This document shows, one piece after another, positions 28,398-37,699 of a DNA stretch of 64,000 nucleotides. The first letter of the stretch is position 1. Each line of letters opens with the position of its first letter. The translations under genes were made by a program, and so were the position numbers. The notes below the pieces were generated by a model, which saw nothing but the letters and a program-made list of their open reading frames with translations, ran no database searches and was not told the origin of the DNA. This stretch comes from Burkholderia metallica (GTDB lineage Bacteria > Pseudomonadota > Gammaproteobacteria > Burkholderiales > Burkholderiaceae), in the NCBI RefSeq assembly GCF_902832845.1, contig NZ_CADFDB010000001.1, positions 1,364,001 through 1,428,000 on the forward strand, given 5' to 3'.

Positions 28398-29573
28398 ATG
28401 CGGGACCCGCTAGACCCGGCCGCGCTGCCCCGCGCCGCGGCCGATGCCGCGGGCGCGCTCGACGTGCTCGATGCACGGCTGATGCGCATCCTGCTCGTGC
28501 TGCTGACCGAGCGCACCGTATCGCGCGCGGCCGTGCGCCTGAACATGTCGCAACCGGCGACGAGCGCCGCGCTCAAGCGGCTGCGGACGCTGCTCGGCGA
28601 TCCGCTGCTGGTGCGCAGCCGCTACGGGATGGTGCCGACCGAGTTCGGCGCGCGGCTGATCGAGCCGCTGCGCAACGCGCTGCGCGTGATCGACTTCATC
28701 CGCATCCAGCAGCCGACGTTCGACGCGCGCACGTCGGTGCGTACCTACCGGATCGGCTGCCCCGACTACCTGAACGTGCTGTTCGTGCCGAAGCTCGTCG
28801 CGCTGTTCCGCGAACGCGCGCCAAACGCGCAACTCGTGTTCCATCCGCTCGGCGACGGCTTCGACGACGAGCGTGCGCTGGCCGACGGCGAACTCGACGT
28901 CGTGATCGACAATCACCCGGCGCGCGCGTCGCGCTTCCGGCAGGACGACCTGTTCGACGATCGTATCGTGTGCCTGATGCGCGCGACGCATCCGCTCGCG
29001 CGGCGCGGCGCGTTGACGGCGGCCGATTTTGCCGAAGCGCCGCAGCTGTGCCCGACGCCGTCGTGGCTCGAAGCGTCCGGCGCGATCGACCGGCAGCTCG
29101 AACGCGTGGGCCTGCAAAGGCGGATCGTCGTCACGCTGCCGCACTTCGAACTCGCCGCGCATGCGCTCGTGCGCACCGACATGCTCCTGACCACCACGTA
29201 CCGGCTCGCGCGGCACTATGCGAAGCTGCTGCCGCTCGCCGCCGTCGCGCTGCCGGCCGAACCGCCGGACATCGTGTACCGGATGACCTGGAACGAAGCG
29301 GGAGAATGCACCGAAGGCGTGCGCTGGCTGCGCGGGCTGATCGCCGAAGCGACGCGCGCGTGGCTCGACGCCGACGCGATGCGGCCGGCCGTCGCCGCGG
29401 TGGCCGCCGCCGCTGCCGATGCGGATAGCCGACCAACCGCGCCGCCCGCCGCCGATACACCGGAGCCCGTGCGGCGCACGCGCCGCAGGCGGGCGACACA
29501 TTGCCGTGCGTCACACCCGGCGCGCGTCGCCCATGCGGCACGCATCCATCGCGGCGCGACGAAGCCGCACTGA
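28398..29573 (+). CDS. LysR-family regulator with long basic tail
   Basis: A 391-residue LysR regulator. The helix-turn-helix lies at about 30-85 (TVSRAAVRLNMSQPATSAALKRLR), and the effector domain at about 110-310 resembles the NodD/PnbR-like branch (FPHFELAAHALVRT-type segment). About 80 C-terminal residues form an Ala-, Arg- and Pro-rich extension not usual in the family. It follows the racemase gene by 61 bp on the same strand and likely regulates the permease-racemase pair. The extension may be an unstructured read-through. Confidence 0.8.
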   Translation: MRDPLDPAALPRAAADAAGALDVLDARLMRILLVLLTERTVSRAAVRLNMSQPATSAALKRLRTLLGDPLLVRSRYGMVPTEFGARLIEPLRNALRVIDFIRIQQPTFDARTSVRTYRIGCPDYLNVLFVPKLVALFRERAPNAQLVFHPLGDGFDDERALADGELDVVIDNHPARASRFRQDDLFDDRIVCLMRATHPLARRGALTAADFAEAPQLCPTPSWLEASGAIDRQLERVGLQRRIVVTLPHFELAAHALVRTDMLLTTTYRLARHYAKLLPLAAVALPAEPPDIVYRMTWNEAGECTEGVRWLRGLIAEATRAWLDADAMRPAVAAVAAAAADADSRPTAPPAADTPEPVRRTRRRRATHCRASHPARVAHAARIHRGATKPH

Positions 29574-29735
29574 CCGTCGACGCCCGCACGCCGCGACGAT
29601 TCGCGCGACAGCAACGCGCTGTCAGACCGGTCCTATTTACCCGGCCCGCACCGTATCGTCAGAATGACGCCTCGCACACTGGCGAATGGACATCGGCATC
29701 GACGATGCCCGTCGCGCCCTATCGAGGAAAACCGC

Positions 29736-30167
29736 ATGAAGAAGGCACTCATCGCGCTGGCCGTGCCGGTCGCGCTGCTCGCGAGCACCGGCGCGTTCGC
29801 CGAAACGCAGGACTGCGCGACGCGCATCCGCGCGTTGCAAACGCAGATCGACACCGCGAAGCGGTTCGGCAATGCCAATCAGGCGATGCGCCAGCAGGCC
29901 GCGCTCGACCAGATCAAGACCCATTGCACGGACGCCGGCCAGCTCGCGCGCGCCGAACGCAAGGTGGTCGACAAACAGCGGGATCTGCAGCGTGCGCAGG
30001 ATGACGTGGAGGACGCGAAGGCACGCATCCACAACGCCGAAGCACGCGGCGATGCGAAGAAGTTGAGCAACGCGCAGCGCAAGCTCGCCGACAAGCAGCA
30101 GAAGCTGCGCGACGCCACGCGCGACCTGCACGCCGCGCAGGCCGACCGCGACGCGCTGACACGCTGA
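29736..30167 (+). CDS. DUF1090 periplasmic protein
   Basis: A 143-residue protein with a cleavable signal peptide (about 1-22, ending AFA) and a charged, helical mature part. DUF1090 proteins (YqjC type) have this pattern: a conserved Cys early and late in the first half (DCATRIRALQTQI, HCTDAG), then heptad-rich Lys/Asp/Gln helices, here about 70-140, likely a coiled coil. Function is unknown; the family is periplasmic. The ATG follows GAGGA. Confidence 0.8.
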   Translation: MKKALIALAVPVALLASTGAFAETQDCATRIRALQTQIDTAKRFGNANQAMRQQAALDQIKTHCTDAGQLARAERKVVDKQRDLQRAQDDVEDAKARIHNAEARGDAKKLSNAQRKLADKQQKLRDATRDLHAAQADRDALTR

Positions 30168-30194
30168 CGTGACGCGCTCGGGCGGTGGGTCGCG

Positions 30195-31136
30195 TCAGAC
30201 GTGCCGCGCGAGCGCCAGCAGCACCGACAGCGACACGATCGACCCGAGCGTCGACAACAGGATCGTGCGCGACGTCACGTGCGCTTCCCGCCCGTAGAAC
30301 TCGGCCAGCATGTACGGCCCCGTGCCGGTCGGCAACGCGGCGAGCACGACCGCGATCTGCGCGAGGACCGGCGGCAGCGCGAACACGCGCACGCCGAGCC
30401 ACCACGCGAGCGCCGGCTGCACGAACAGCTTCACCGCCGTCAGCGCGATGCTGCCGCGCGGCACGGCGCCGGACGCGTCGCGCTTCTCCGCGAGAAACAG
30501 CCCGAGGCTGACGAGCGCACACGGGCTCGCGGCCGCGCCGAGCAGCTTCAGGAACGTGTCGACGGGCGCGCCGAGCGGCACCTGCGCGGCCGACACGCAA
30601 ACGCCGGCCAGCGGCGCGACGATCAGCGGGTTGCGCAGCAGCGCGCCGACCACCTTCCCCATCAGCCGCAGCGGCGCACGGTCGCGCTGCAGCCCGATCT
30701 CGATCAGCACGATCGCGCCGGCGAACAGCACGCACGCGACGAGAATGGTCGCGATCGTGGTCGGCGTGAGGCTGTCGGTGCCGAAGGCGAGCAGGCACAG
30801 CGGGAAGCCGAGATAGCCGGTGTTCGGATACGACGCGGCGATCGCATCGATGCTCGCATCGGCGAGCCCGCGCCCCGCGAACAGGCGCCACGCGAGCACG
30901 CCGGCGAACACGAGCGCGCAGGTCAGCGCGAACGTGGCGACGAAGGCCGGCTGATACAGCTGAGGCCACGATGCGTGCGCCATGATCTGGAACAGCAGCG
31001 CGGGCAGCGCGAGCCACACGACGAACCGGTTGAGTTCCGAGGCCGCCGCCGGCCCGAGTACGCCGCGCCGGCGGCACAGGAACCCTGCCGCGATCAGCCC
31101 GAACACGGGCAACAGAATCTCGATCGTCGATGACAT
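30195..31136 (-). CDS. AEC-family auxin efflux-type permease
   Basis: A 313-residue inner-membrane protein with ten hydrophobic segments in two halves. Typical blocks are LNRFVVWLALPALLFQIMA in helix 2 and SYPNTGYLGFPL in the middle. Bacterial AEC proteins export or import small carboxylates such as malonate or malate; the substrate is unknown. It converges with the DUF1090 gene, leaving 27 bp. The ATG at 31136 fits the first helix. Confidence 0.85.
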   Translation of the reverse strand: MSSTIEILLPVFGLIAAGFLCRRRGVLGPAAASELNRFVVWLALPALLFQIMAHASWPQLYQPAFVATFALTCALVFAGVLAWRLFAGRGLADASIDAIAASYPNTGYLGFPLCLLAFGTDSLTPTTIATILVACVLFAGAIVLIEIGLQRDRAPLRLMGKVVGALLRNPLIVAPLAGVCVSAAQVPLGAPVDTFLKLLGAAASPCALVSLGLFLAEKRDASGAVPRGSIALTAVKLFVQPALAWWLGVRVFALPPVLAQIAVVLAALPTGTGPYMLAEFYGREAHVTSRTILLSTLGSIVSLSVLLALARHV

Positions 31137-31560
31137 CTTGAATACGCTACGTGAAACCGGAACGCGCCAGCTTAATGGTTCCGGGCAAGCGCGTCCAATG
31201 CACGGCGTGCGTGCGCCGGTTCGTCACGCGCCGTCGCGCATCGGTTGCGTAAGCAACTTGTATGCAACGCGCGCGGTGACGAGCGCGAGTACGCCGCTCA
31301 CCGTCGGCGCATCGGCGAACCCGCTCGCGAACGCGACGGGCGCTGCCTGCGCGAACGTGCCGGCGGCCGGGCAAGACGCCGCGTGAATCGCCCACGTGCG
31401 GCGACAGCGGCCGTATCGACCGTATCGGCGGTGACAGCCGTCGCCGCGCGAATACGGAATATGCATTGCACGATTCGATGTTTGTCGGCCGGAAACCGAT
31501 TTCGTAACCTGCCCGGCAGCCGCGCCGCCTTGCGCGCGGATCACCGAGGACCCACCGCCG
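31137..31560. other. Intergenic region before the binding-protein genes
   Basis: About 420 bp between divergent genes. Several open frames overlap here in both directions, but none has a ribosome site or domain. The last 60 bp hold the leader of the binding protein, with GAGGACC before the ATG. A promoter for either gene could lie here, but none is clear. Confidence 0.3.
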
Positions 31561-32547
31561 ATGAACCCCTCTTCCGCTGCGGCGCGCCGCCGCGCGCTGC
31601 AGCGTCTTGCCGCCCTCGCCGCCGCGCCGCTCGCCGGCGGCATCGCCCGCCCCGCCCATGCGGCCGCCGCCGACCCGTCGGGCGTGACGCTCGTGCTCGG
31701 CGACCAGGCCGGCGGCCTGCGCGCGCTCGCCGAAGCCGCGCGCGTGCTCGACGGCACGCGCTACCGGTTCCGCTGGGCCAATTTCCAGGGTGCCGCGCCG
31801 CTGTTCGAGGCGCAGCGCGCGGGGGCGATCGATCTCGCGCCGGCCGGCGACCTGCCCGTGCTGACGGCCGCGCTCGGCGATCCGTCGTTGCGGATCGTCG
31901 CGACGCGGGTCGGCTCGCCGGCATCGCTCGGCATCGTCGTGCAGCCCGATTCGCCGGTGCGCACCGTCGCCGACCTGAAAGGGCAAACCGTCGTCGTGTC
32001 GTCCGCGCGCGGCAGCATCTCGCAGTACCAGTTGTACGGCGCGCTGCACGAACACGGCCTCGCGCCGCGCGACGTCGACGTGCGCTTCGTGCTGCCCGTC
32101 GACGCGTTCGCCGCGTTCGAGGCGAAGCGGATCGCGATCTGGGCAACGTTCGATCCGTACTACGGGCATGCAGTACGACGCGGCGCGCGCATCGTCCGCG
32201 ACGGCAGCGGCATCAATTCCGGGCTGGCGTTCCTCACGTCGCCGGTCGACACGCTCGACGATCCCGCGAAGCGCGCGGCGCTCGCGGACGTGCTGGCGCG
32301 GCTCGCCCGCGCGGGCCAATGGGCGCTCGCGCACCCGGCCGACTATGCGGGCGTCTATGCATCGCTCACGCGCCTGCCGCCCGACGCGGCCTCCGACATC
32401 ACGCACCGGGCCGCGCTCGCGCAGCGCAGCGTCAGCAGCGCGGACATCGACGTGCTGCAGCGTGTCGCCGACCGCGCGGCGGCCGACGCGATCCTGCCGC
32501 GGCGCGTCGATGTCGGATCGATCGCGATCCGGAACGTATCCGCGTGA
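31561..32547 (+). CDS. ABC transporter periplasmic binding protein, sulfonate/nitrate type
   Basis: A 328-residue secreted binding protein. The N-terminus has consecutive arginines followed by a hydrophobic run and AHA, a possible Sec or Tat export signal. The two-lobe fold of SsuA/TauA proteins is visible: an early beta-alpha block and the hinge segment SPVRTVADLKGQTVVVSSARGS with the ligand-binding SARGS. It is followed on the same strand by a second binding protein and the rest of an ABC system, so it probably supplies that system. The substrate may be an alkanesulfonate or taurine. Confidence 0.8.
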   Translation: MNPSSAAARRRALQRLAALAAAPLAGGIARPAHAAAADPSGVTLVLGDQAGGLRALAEAARVLDGTRYRFRWANFQGAAPLFEAQRAGAIDLAPAGDLPVLTAALGDPSLRIVATRVGSPASLGIVVQPDSPVRTVADLKGQTVVVSSARGSISQYQLYGALHEHGLAPRDVDVRFVLPVDAFAAFEAKRIAIWATFDPYYGHAVRRGARIVRDGSGINSGLAFLTSPVDTLDDPAKRAALADVLARLARAGQWALAHPADYAGVYASLTRLPPDAASDITHRAALAQRSVSSADIDVLQRVADRAAADAILPRRVDVGSIAIRNVSA

Positions 32548-32783
32548 ACGGGAAGGCGTGCGGCCGACGACGACTGCCGCCCCGGTGTGCGTCGAGATGA
32601 AACGCATCCGGGCCGTCATGCGCCGCCGCACGGGCGACGTTCCGGCGCCGCATGTATCGTCACCCGGCCCACCGCGATAAGCATAGTTCAAATCGTTTCT
32701 TGTCCGGCCTTGGCACGTGATCGAGAATGCGCCGACGGGCTCACGCCCGGCCTCGTTTTCCAACGTTCCGGACCCATCGATTC

Positions 32784-33851
32784 ATGCTTCCACTGCGCCT
32801 GCTTCGATCGCTGCTGATCGCGTCCCTCTTCGCGCTGCCGGCCGCCGCCGCGCATGCCGACCCCGTCACCACCATCCGCATCGGCGTCGCCCAGCAAGGC
32901 ACCGGCGATCCGCCGACGTTCGGCGGATCGAGCGCCGCCACCGCGCAGTTGCAGCAGCTGGTCGAAAAGGAGTTCGCGGCCGACGGCATCAAGGTGCAGT
33001 GGCTGTTCTTCAAGGGCGCGGGGCCGGCCGTCAACGAGGCGATCGCGAACAACGCGCTCGACTTCGCGTACCAGGGCGACCTGCCCGCCGTGCTCGCGCG
33101 CGCGAACGGGATCAAGACGCGCCTGCTGCTCGCCGCGAGCGTGCGCTCGGGCGTCAAGATCGCGGTACCGCCCGACTCCGCGATCCGCTCGATCAAGGAC
33201 CTGAAGGAGCGCCGCGTGTCGATCTTCCGCGGCACGAACCTGCAGCTCGTCGCCGACAACGCGCTCGCGAGGAACGGCCTGAGCGAACGCGACCTGCGCG
33301 TGATCAACCTCGACTCCGCGAGCGCGCTCGCCGCGCTTGCGTCGAAAGGCATCGACGCATCGGTGGGCGACTACCAGCTCTACAAGCTGCGCGACGCGGG
33401 GCTCGCGAAGATCATCTACGAATCGCAGAACGACGGCCCGCAGCTCACGCGCCAGACTCACCTGCTCGTGCTCGACGACTTCGAGCGCGCGCATCCGGAC
33501 ATCGTGCAGCGTGTCGTCAACGCACTCGTGAAGGGCGCGCAATGGTCGTCCGACGAAGCGAACCGCGATGCGCTGTTCCGGCTGTGGGCGAAGAGCGGCG
33601 TGCCGGTTTCATCGTGGCAGGCCGACTATGCGAACCAGCGCCTGAAGGATCGCCTGTCGCCGCTGATCGATCCGTTCCTCGTCGCGCGCTACAAGTCCGT
33701 CGCGCAGGATGCGCTCGCGCTGAAGCTGATCCGCCAGCCGGTGAACGTCGATGGCTGGTTCGAGCCGAAGTATCTCGACCACGCGCTGCGCACGCTGAAG
33801 CTCGAAAACTACTGGCAGCGCTACGACGCGGCCGGCAAACCGCTTTCCTGA
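32784..33851 (+). CDS. ABC transporter periplasmic binding protein, sulfonate type
   Basis: A 355-residue binding protein with a Sec signal peptide (about 1-25, ending AHA). The mature part follows the SsuA fold: IGVAQQGTGDPPTFGG, WLFFKGAGPAVNEAI and KDLKERRVSIFRGTN. It lies 13 bp before the first permease gene, which makes it the likely cognate component. The ATG at 32784 places the signal correctly; the frame is open upstream without any such feature. Confidence 0.82.
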   Translation: MLPLRLLRSLLIASLFALPAAAAHADPVTTIRIGVAQQGTGDPPTFGGSSAATAQLQQLVEKEFAADGIKVQWLFFKGAGPAVNEAIANNALDFAYQGDLPAVLARANGIKTRLLLAASVRSGVKIAVPPDSAIRSIKDLKERRVSIFRGTNLQLVADNALARNGLSERDLRVINLDSASALAALASKGIDASVGDYQLYKLRDAGLAKIIYESQNDGPQLTRQTHLLVLDDFERAHPDIVQRVVNALVKGAQWSSDEANRDALFRLWAKSGVPVSSWQADYANQRLKDRLSPLIDPFLVARYKSVAQDALALKLIRQPVNVDGWFEPKYLDHALRTLKLENYWQRYDAAGKPLS

Positions 33852-33864
33852 CCCGGACCGCCCG

Positions 33865-34707
33865 ATGAGCGACACCGCGATTTCCGTTGCGTCGTCCGGC
33901 CGCCCCGCGCTCGCCGCGCCGCCGCATCGTGCGGCGGCCGTGAAACGGTGGGCGTGGCGGCTCGCGCCGTGGCTGCTGCCCGCGCTGCTGTTCGTGCTGT
34001 GGAGCGTCGGCAGCGCGCGCGGCTGGATCGCGCCGCAGATCCTGCCGCCGCCGCAACGCGTGTACGACGCGCTCGCGGATCTCGCGACGAGCGGCGACCT
34101 CGTGCGCCACACGCTGATCAGCCTGCAGCGCGTGCTGGTCGGGTTCGCGGCCGGCACGCTGCTCGGCTTCGCAATCGGCGACGCGCTCGGCCTGTCGCGC
34201 ACGCTGGAAGCCTACGTGCTGCCCGGTTTCAACGCGCTCGTGCAGATTCCGGTGCTCGGCTGGCTGCCGTTCCTGCTGCTGCTCGTCGGCGTCGGCGAGC
34301 CGCTCAAGTACCTGCTGATCGCGCATGCGGCGCTGGTCCCCGTCACGCTGAGCACGTTGCAAGGGTTTCGGCAGACACCGCCCGCGCTCGACGAGGTAGC
34401 ACGCATATTCGGCTACACGCGCCGGCAACGCATCGTGTACGTCGTGCTGCCCGCCGCGATCCCGACGCTCGCGACCGGCGTGCGGCTCGCGTTCACGAAA
34501 TCGTGGCTCGCGCTCGTCGTCGTCGAGCTCGTCGCATCGTCCGAAGGCCTCGGCTACCTGATCGTGTACGGGCGGCAACTGTTCCAGCTCGACCTCGTGA
34601 TGGCGGCCGTGATCGTCGTCGGCGCGGTCGGCCTGCTGATCAACCGGCTGCTCGACGCGCTCGAAGCGCGCCTGCGCCGAGGCGTGCCGTCCGCGTTCCG
34701 CGGCTGA
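33865..34707 (+). CDS. ABC transporter permease, sulfonate type (first of two)
   Basis: A 280-residue membrane protein of the BPD_transp_1 family with about six segments. The cytoplasmic EAA loop (EVARIFGYTRRQRIVYVVLPAAIPT, about 175-200) that contacts the ATPase is intact. It pairs with the next permease. SsuC-type systems usually have one permease gene whose product forms a homodimer; here two different ones occur side by side. Confidence 0.87.
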   Translation: MSDTAISVASSGRPALAAPPHRAAAVKRWAWRLAPWLLPALLFVLWSVGSARGWIAPQILPPPQRVYDALADLATSGDLVRHTLISLQRVLVGFAAGTLLGFAIGDALGLSRTLEAYVLPGFNALVQIPVLGWLPFLLLLVGVGEPLKYLLIAHAALVPVTLSTLQGFRQTPPALDEVARIFGYTRRQRIVYVVLPAAIPTLATGVRLAFTKSWLALVVVELVASSEGLGYLIVYGRQLFQLDLVMAAVIVVGAVGLLINRLLDALEARLRRGVPSAFRG

Positions 34708-34742
34708 ACGCCGTTGCCCGCGCAATCGAAGGAGACCCATCC

Positions 34743-35552
34743 GTGACGCATTCCGCCTCGCAAGACGCTGCGCCGCCGGCCGCCCGCCGCCTGCACACCC
34801 CCGACTGGCGCGGTTTCGTGCTGCCGCTCGTCGCGTTCGCGCTGTGGTGGGCGATCGCGTCCGCGCATCTCGTGAACAGCGGGCTGCTGGTCGGGCCGGC
34901 CGACGTCCTGCGCACCGCGTGGGCGCAGGCCGCGAGCGGCGCACTCGGTCGCGCGCTGTCCGCGTCGCTCGCGCGCGAAGCGTGCGGTTTCGCGCTCGGC
35001 GCGACCGGCGGCCTGCTGCTCGGCGCCGCGCTCGGGCTGTCGCGCGTCGCGGCGCGGATGGTCGGCCCGAGCTTCGACACGTTCAAGCAGATCTCGCTGT
35101 TCGCATGGATTCCGCTGATTTCGGTGTGGTTCGGCCTCGGCGACGTCGCGAAGGTCGTGTTCCTGTCGCTCGCCGCGCTGCTGCCCGTCGCCGCGCACAC
35201 CTGCGACGGCATTCATGCGGTGCCGCGCGCGTATGTCGACGTCGCCCGCGCGCTGCGCTACTCGCGGCTGCAACTCGTGCGCTACGTGATCCTGCCGGCC
35301 GCGCTGCCGTCGATCTTCACCGGGCTGTATCTCGGGCTGATCTATTCGTGGCTCGCGACGCTCGGCGCCGAATACCTGCTGGTCGCCGGCAGCGGCATCG
35401 GCAACACGCTGATCGACGGCAGCGAGCAGTTCCGGATGGATCTCGTGCTGTTCGGGATCATCGTCGTCGGCGTGACCGGCTGGGCCCTGAACGCGATCGC
35501 GCGTGCGATCGAGCGCACGGTGCTGGCCCGCCGCGGCGACCTGCCGCGCTGA
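34743..35552 (+). CDS. ABC transporter permease, sulfonate type (second of two)
   Basis: A 269-residue permease of the same family with about six membrane segments and the EAA loop (DVARALRYSRLQLVRYVILPAALPS). The start is GTG with AAGGAG ten bases upstream, 35 bp after the first permease. Sequence identity to the first is moderate, so the complex is probably a heterodimer rather than a recent duplicate. Confidence 0.87.
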   Translation: MTHSASQDAAPPAARRLHTPDWRGFVLPLVAFALWWAIASAHLVNSGLLVGPADVLRTAWAQAASGALGRALSASLAREACGFALGATGGLLLGAALGLSRVAARMVGPSFDTFKQISLFAWIPLISVWFGLGDVAKVVFLSLAALLPVAAHTCDGIHAVPRAYVDVARALRYSRLQLVRYVILPAALPSIFTGLYLGLIYSWLATLGAEYLLVAGSGIGNTLIDGSEQFRMDLVLFGIIVVGVTGWALNAIARAIERTVLARRGDLPR

Positions 35553-35592
35553 TCGCCCTTCCCTTTCCCGCCACCACGTTCCTCGCGCCGCC

Positions 35593-36438
35593 ATGACGAC
35601 CCTCGCCTCCGATTCGCTCGACATCCTCCACGTGAGCAAGCACTACGCACAACGCGGCGCCGCGCTCGCCGTTCTCGACGACGTGTCGCTGCACGTGCGC
35701 GCCGGCGAATTCGTGACGATCGTCGGCGCGAGCGGTTGCGGCAAGTCGACGCTGCTGCGGCTGATCGCCGGGCTCGACACCGACTACGCGGGCGAGATCC
35801 GGGCCGGCGCCGAGCGCGTGCGCGACACGTCGCTGCAGCGCGGCATCGTGTTCCAGGATCACCGGCTGTTCCCGTGGCTGACCGTCGCGCAAAACATCGA
35901 GGCCGCGCTGCGCAATGCGCCGCTCGACGCGGCCGCGAAGCGGCGCGCGGTGGCCGATCACGTCGCGCTCGTCGGGCTGAACGGCTTCGAGCACGCGTAT
36001 CCGAACCAGCTGTCGGGCGGGATGGCGCAGCGCGTCGCGATCGCGCGCGGCCTCGTGAACCGCCCGCGCGTGCTGCTGCTCGACGAACCGTTCGGCGCGC
36101 TCGATGCGCAGACGCGTGCGCGGATGCAGAACGAACTGCTGCGCATCTGGGAACAGGAGCGCATCACGATGATTCTCGTCACGCACGACGTCGACGAAGC
36201 CGTGTATCTCGGCGACCGCGTCGTGACGATGGCGCCGCGCCCGGGCCGCATCGAGCGCATCGTCGACGTCGCGTTGCCGCGCCCGCGCCGGCGCGATTCG
36301 CCGGAGTTCGCGCGGTTGCGCGACACCGTGCTCGCCGATTTCGACGACCGCGACCCGCCGGGCGACGATCGCCCGGGCGGCACGCCCGTCGAGACTCCGC
36401 GCCCGCACCGGATCGGCGAATGGCGGCTCGCGTGGTAG
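35593..36438 (+). CDS. ABC transporter ATP-binding protein, sulfonate type
   Basis: A 281-residue ATPase with Walker A GASGCGKST (about 48-56), signature LSGGMAQR, Walker B VLLLDEPFG and the H-loop LVTHDVDEAV. It belongs to the SsuB/TauB group and energises the two permeases. A 40-residue Pro/Arg/Asp-rich tail after residue 240 is unusual but harmless to the fold. It lies 40 bp after the second permease. Confidence 0.9.
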   Translation: MTTLASDSLDILHVSKHYAQRGAALAVLDDVSLHVRAGEFVTIVGASGCGKSTLLRLIAGLDTDYAGEIRAGAERVRDTSLQRGIVFQDHRLFPWLTVAQNIEAALRNAPLDAAAKRRAVADHVALVGLNGFEHAYPNQLSGGMAQRVAIARGLVNRPRVLLLDEPFGALDAQTRARMQNELLRIWEQERITMILVTHDVDEAVYLGDRVVTMAPRPGRIERIVDVALPRPRRRDSPEFARLRDTVLADFDDRDPPGDDRPGGTPVETPRPHRIGEWRLAW

Positions 36439-36586
36439 CACGCGCGACGCCCCGATTCGTTCAGCATGACGACACATATCGATCATCGCAGCGCACACGC
36501 TAAGGTTGTGACGAATCATCGGTTCCGCTTGCGCGCGGTCCCTGCTTGAATGGAGATTCGACCGACCCGACTCCAGGAGACTCCCG

Positions 36587-37540
36587 ATGTCAGAAGTCCA
36601 GCACGCCGCTCACTCGTCCTCGCCTGTTTCGCACGCCGCGCCGCGCACGGCCGCCGCCCCGCTCCAGCTTCGCCAGGTCGCCGGCCGGATCGGCGCCGAG
36701 ATCGCCGGCGTGCGGCTGTCGGGCACGCTCGACGACGCGACGTTCGATGCGATCCACACCGCGCTGCTGCGCCACAAGGTGCTGTTCTTCCGCGGCCAGC
36801 AGCATCTCGACGACACCGCGCAGGAGGCGTTCGCGCGCCGCTTCGGCGATACCGTCGCCCACCCGACCGTACCGTCCGTCGATGGCAGCGCGAAACTGCT
36901 CGAACTCGATTCCGCCCATGGCGCGCGCGCGAATTCGTGGCACACCGACGTGACCTTCGTCGATGCGTACCCGAAGATCTCGATCCTGCGCGCGGTCGTG
37001 ATTCCGCCGTTCGGCGGCGACACCGTGTGGGCCAACACGGCCGCCGCATACACGCATCTTCCCGACCCGCTGCGCGCGCTCGCCGACACGCTGTGGGCGC
37101 TGCATACGAACGCGTACGACTACGCGTCGACGCACGTGCATGCCGACGACGCGCAACTAAAGCGCTACCGCGAGGTGTTCACCTCGACCGTCTACGAAAC
37201 CGAGCATCCGGTCGTGCGCGTCCATCCGGAAACCGGCGAACGCACGCTCGTGCTCGGGCATTTCGTGCAGCGGCTCAAGGGGCTGTCGGCACAGGATTCC
37301 GCGCATCTGCTGCAGGTGTTCCACGAGCACGTGACGCGCCTCGAGAACACCGTGCGCTGGAACTGGCAGGAAGGCGACGTCGCGATCTGGGACAACCGCG
37401 CGACGCAGCACTACGCGATCAACGACTACGGCGATGCACGCCGTGTGGTGCGCCGTGCGACGGTGCACGGCGACGTGCCGGTCGGCATCGACGGCCGCCG
37501 GAGCGTGTTGCTGAAGGGGCCGGGCGCGACGCTGCAATAA
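36587..37540 (+). CDS. TauD/TfdA-family alpha-ketoglutarate-dependent dioxygenase (first)
   Basis: A 317-residue Fe(II)/2-oxoglutarate dioxygenase. The metal triad is His119 and Asp121 in WHTDVT and His275 near the C-terminus (RATQHYAIND), followed by the conserved arginines of the 2-oxoglutarate site. TauD-type enzymes release sulfite from taurine or alkanesulfonates, and some act on sulfate esters. The location directly after the ABC system supports a sulfur-scavenging role. A CAGGAGA ribosome site precedes the ATG. Confidence 0.9.
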   Translation: MSEVQHAAHSSSPVSHAAPRTAAAPLQLRQVAGRIGAEIAGVRLSGTLDDATFDAIHTALLRHKVLFFRGQQHLDDTAQEAFARRFGDTVAHPTVPSVDGSAKLLELDSAHGARANSWHTDVTFVDAYPKISILRAVVIPPFGGDTVWANTAAAYTHLPDPLRALADTLWALHTNAYDYASTHVHADDAQLKRYREVFTSTVYETEHPVVRVHPETGERTLVLGHFVQRLKGLSAQDSAHLLQVFHEHVTRLENTVRWNWQEGDVAIWDNRATQHYAINDYGDARRVVRRATVHGDVPVGIDGRRSVLLKGPGATLQ

Positions 37541-37699
37541 CGCGCGCGTCCCGCGGCGGCGGTGCGCGATGCGCGCCGCCGCGCCCGCCCCGCTTTCCTC
37601 AACCGGACACCCGACCATGCCCTTCCCGCCACCGGCCCGACGCCTGCCCGCGCAACGATGTCGGCCCTGCGCCCCGTTCACTTCCGCCAGGAGCGTCGC

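Noticed and set aside
31224-31757. Leftward frame in the gap before the sulfonate binding protein
   Set aside because: It runs antisense through the start of a well-supported gene and has no start signal.
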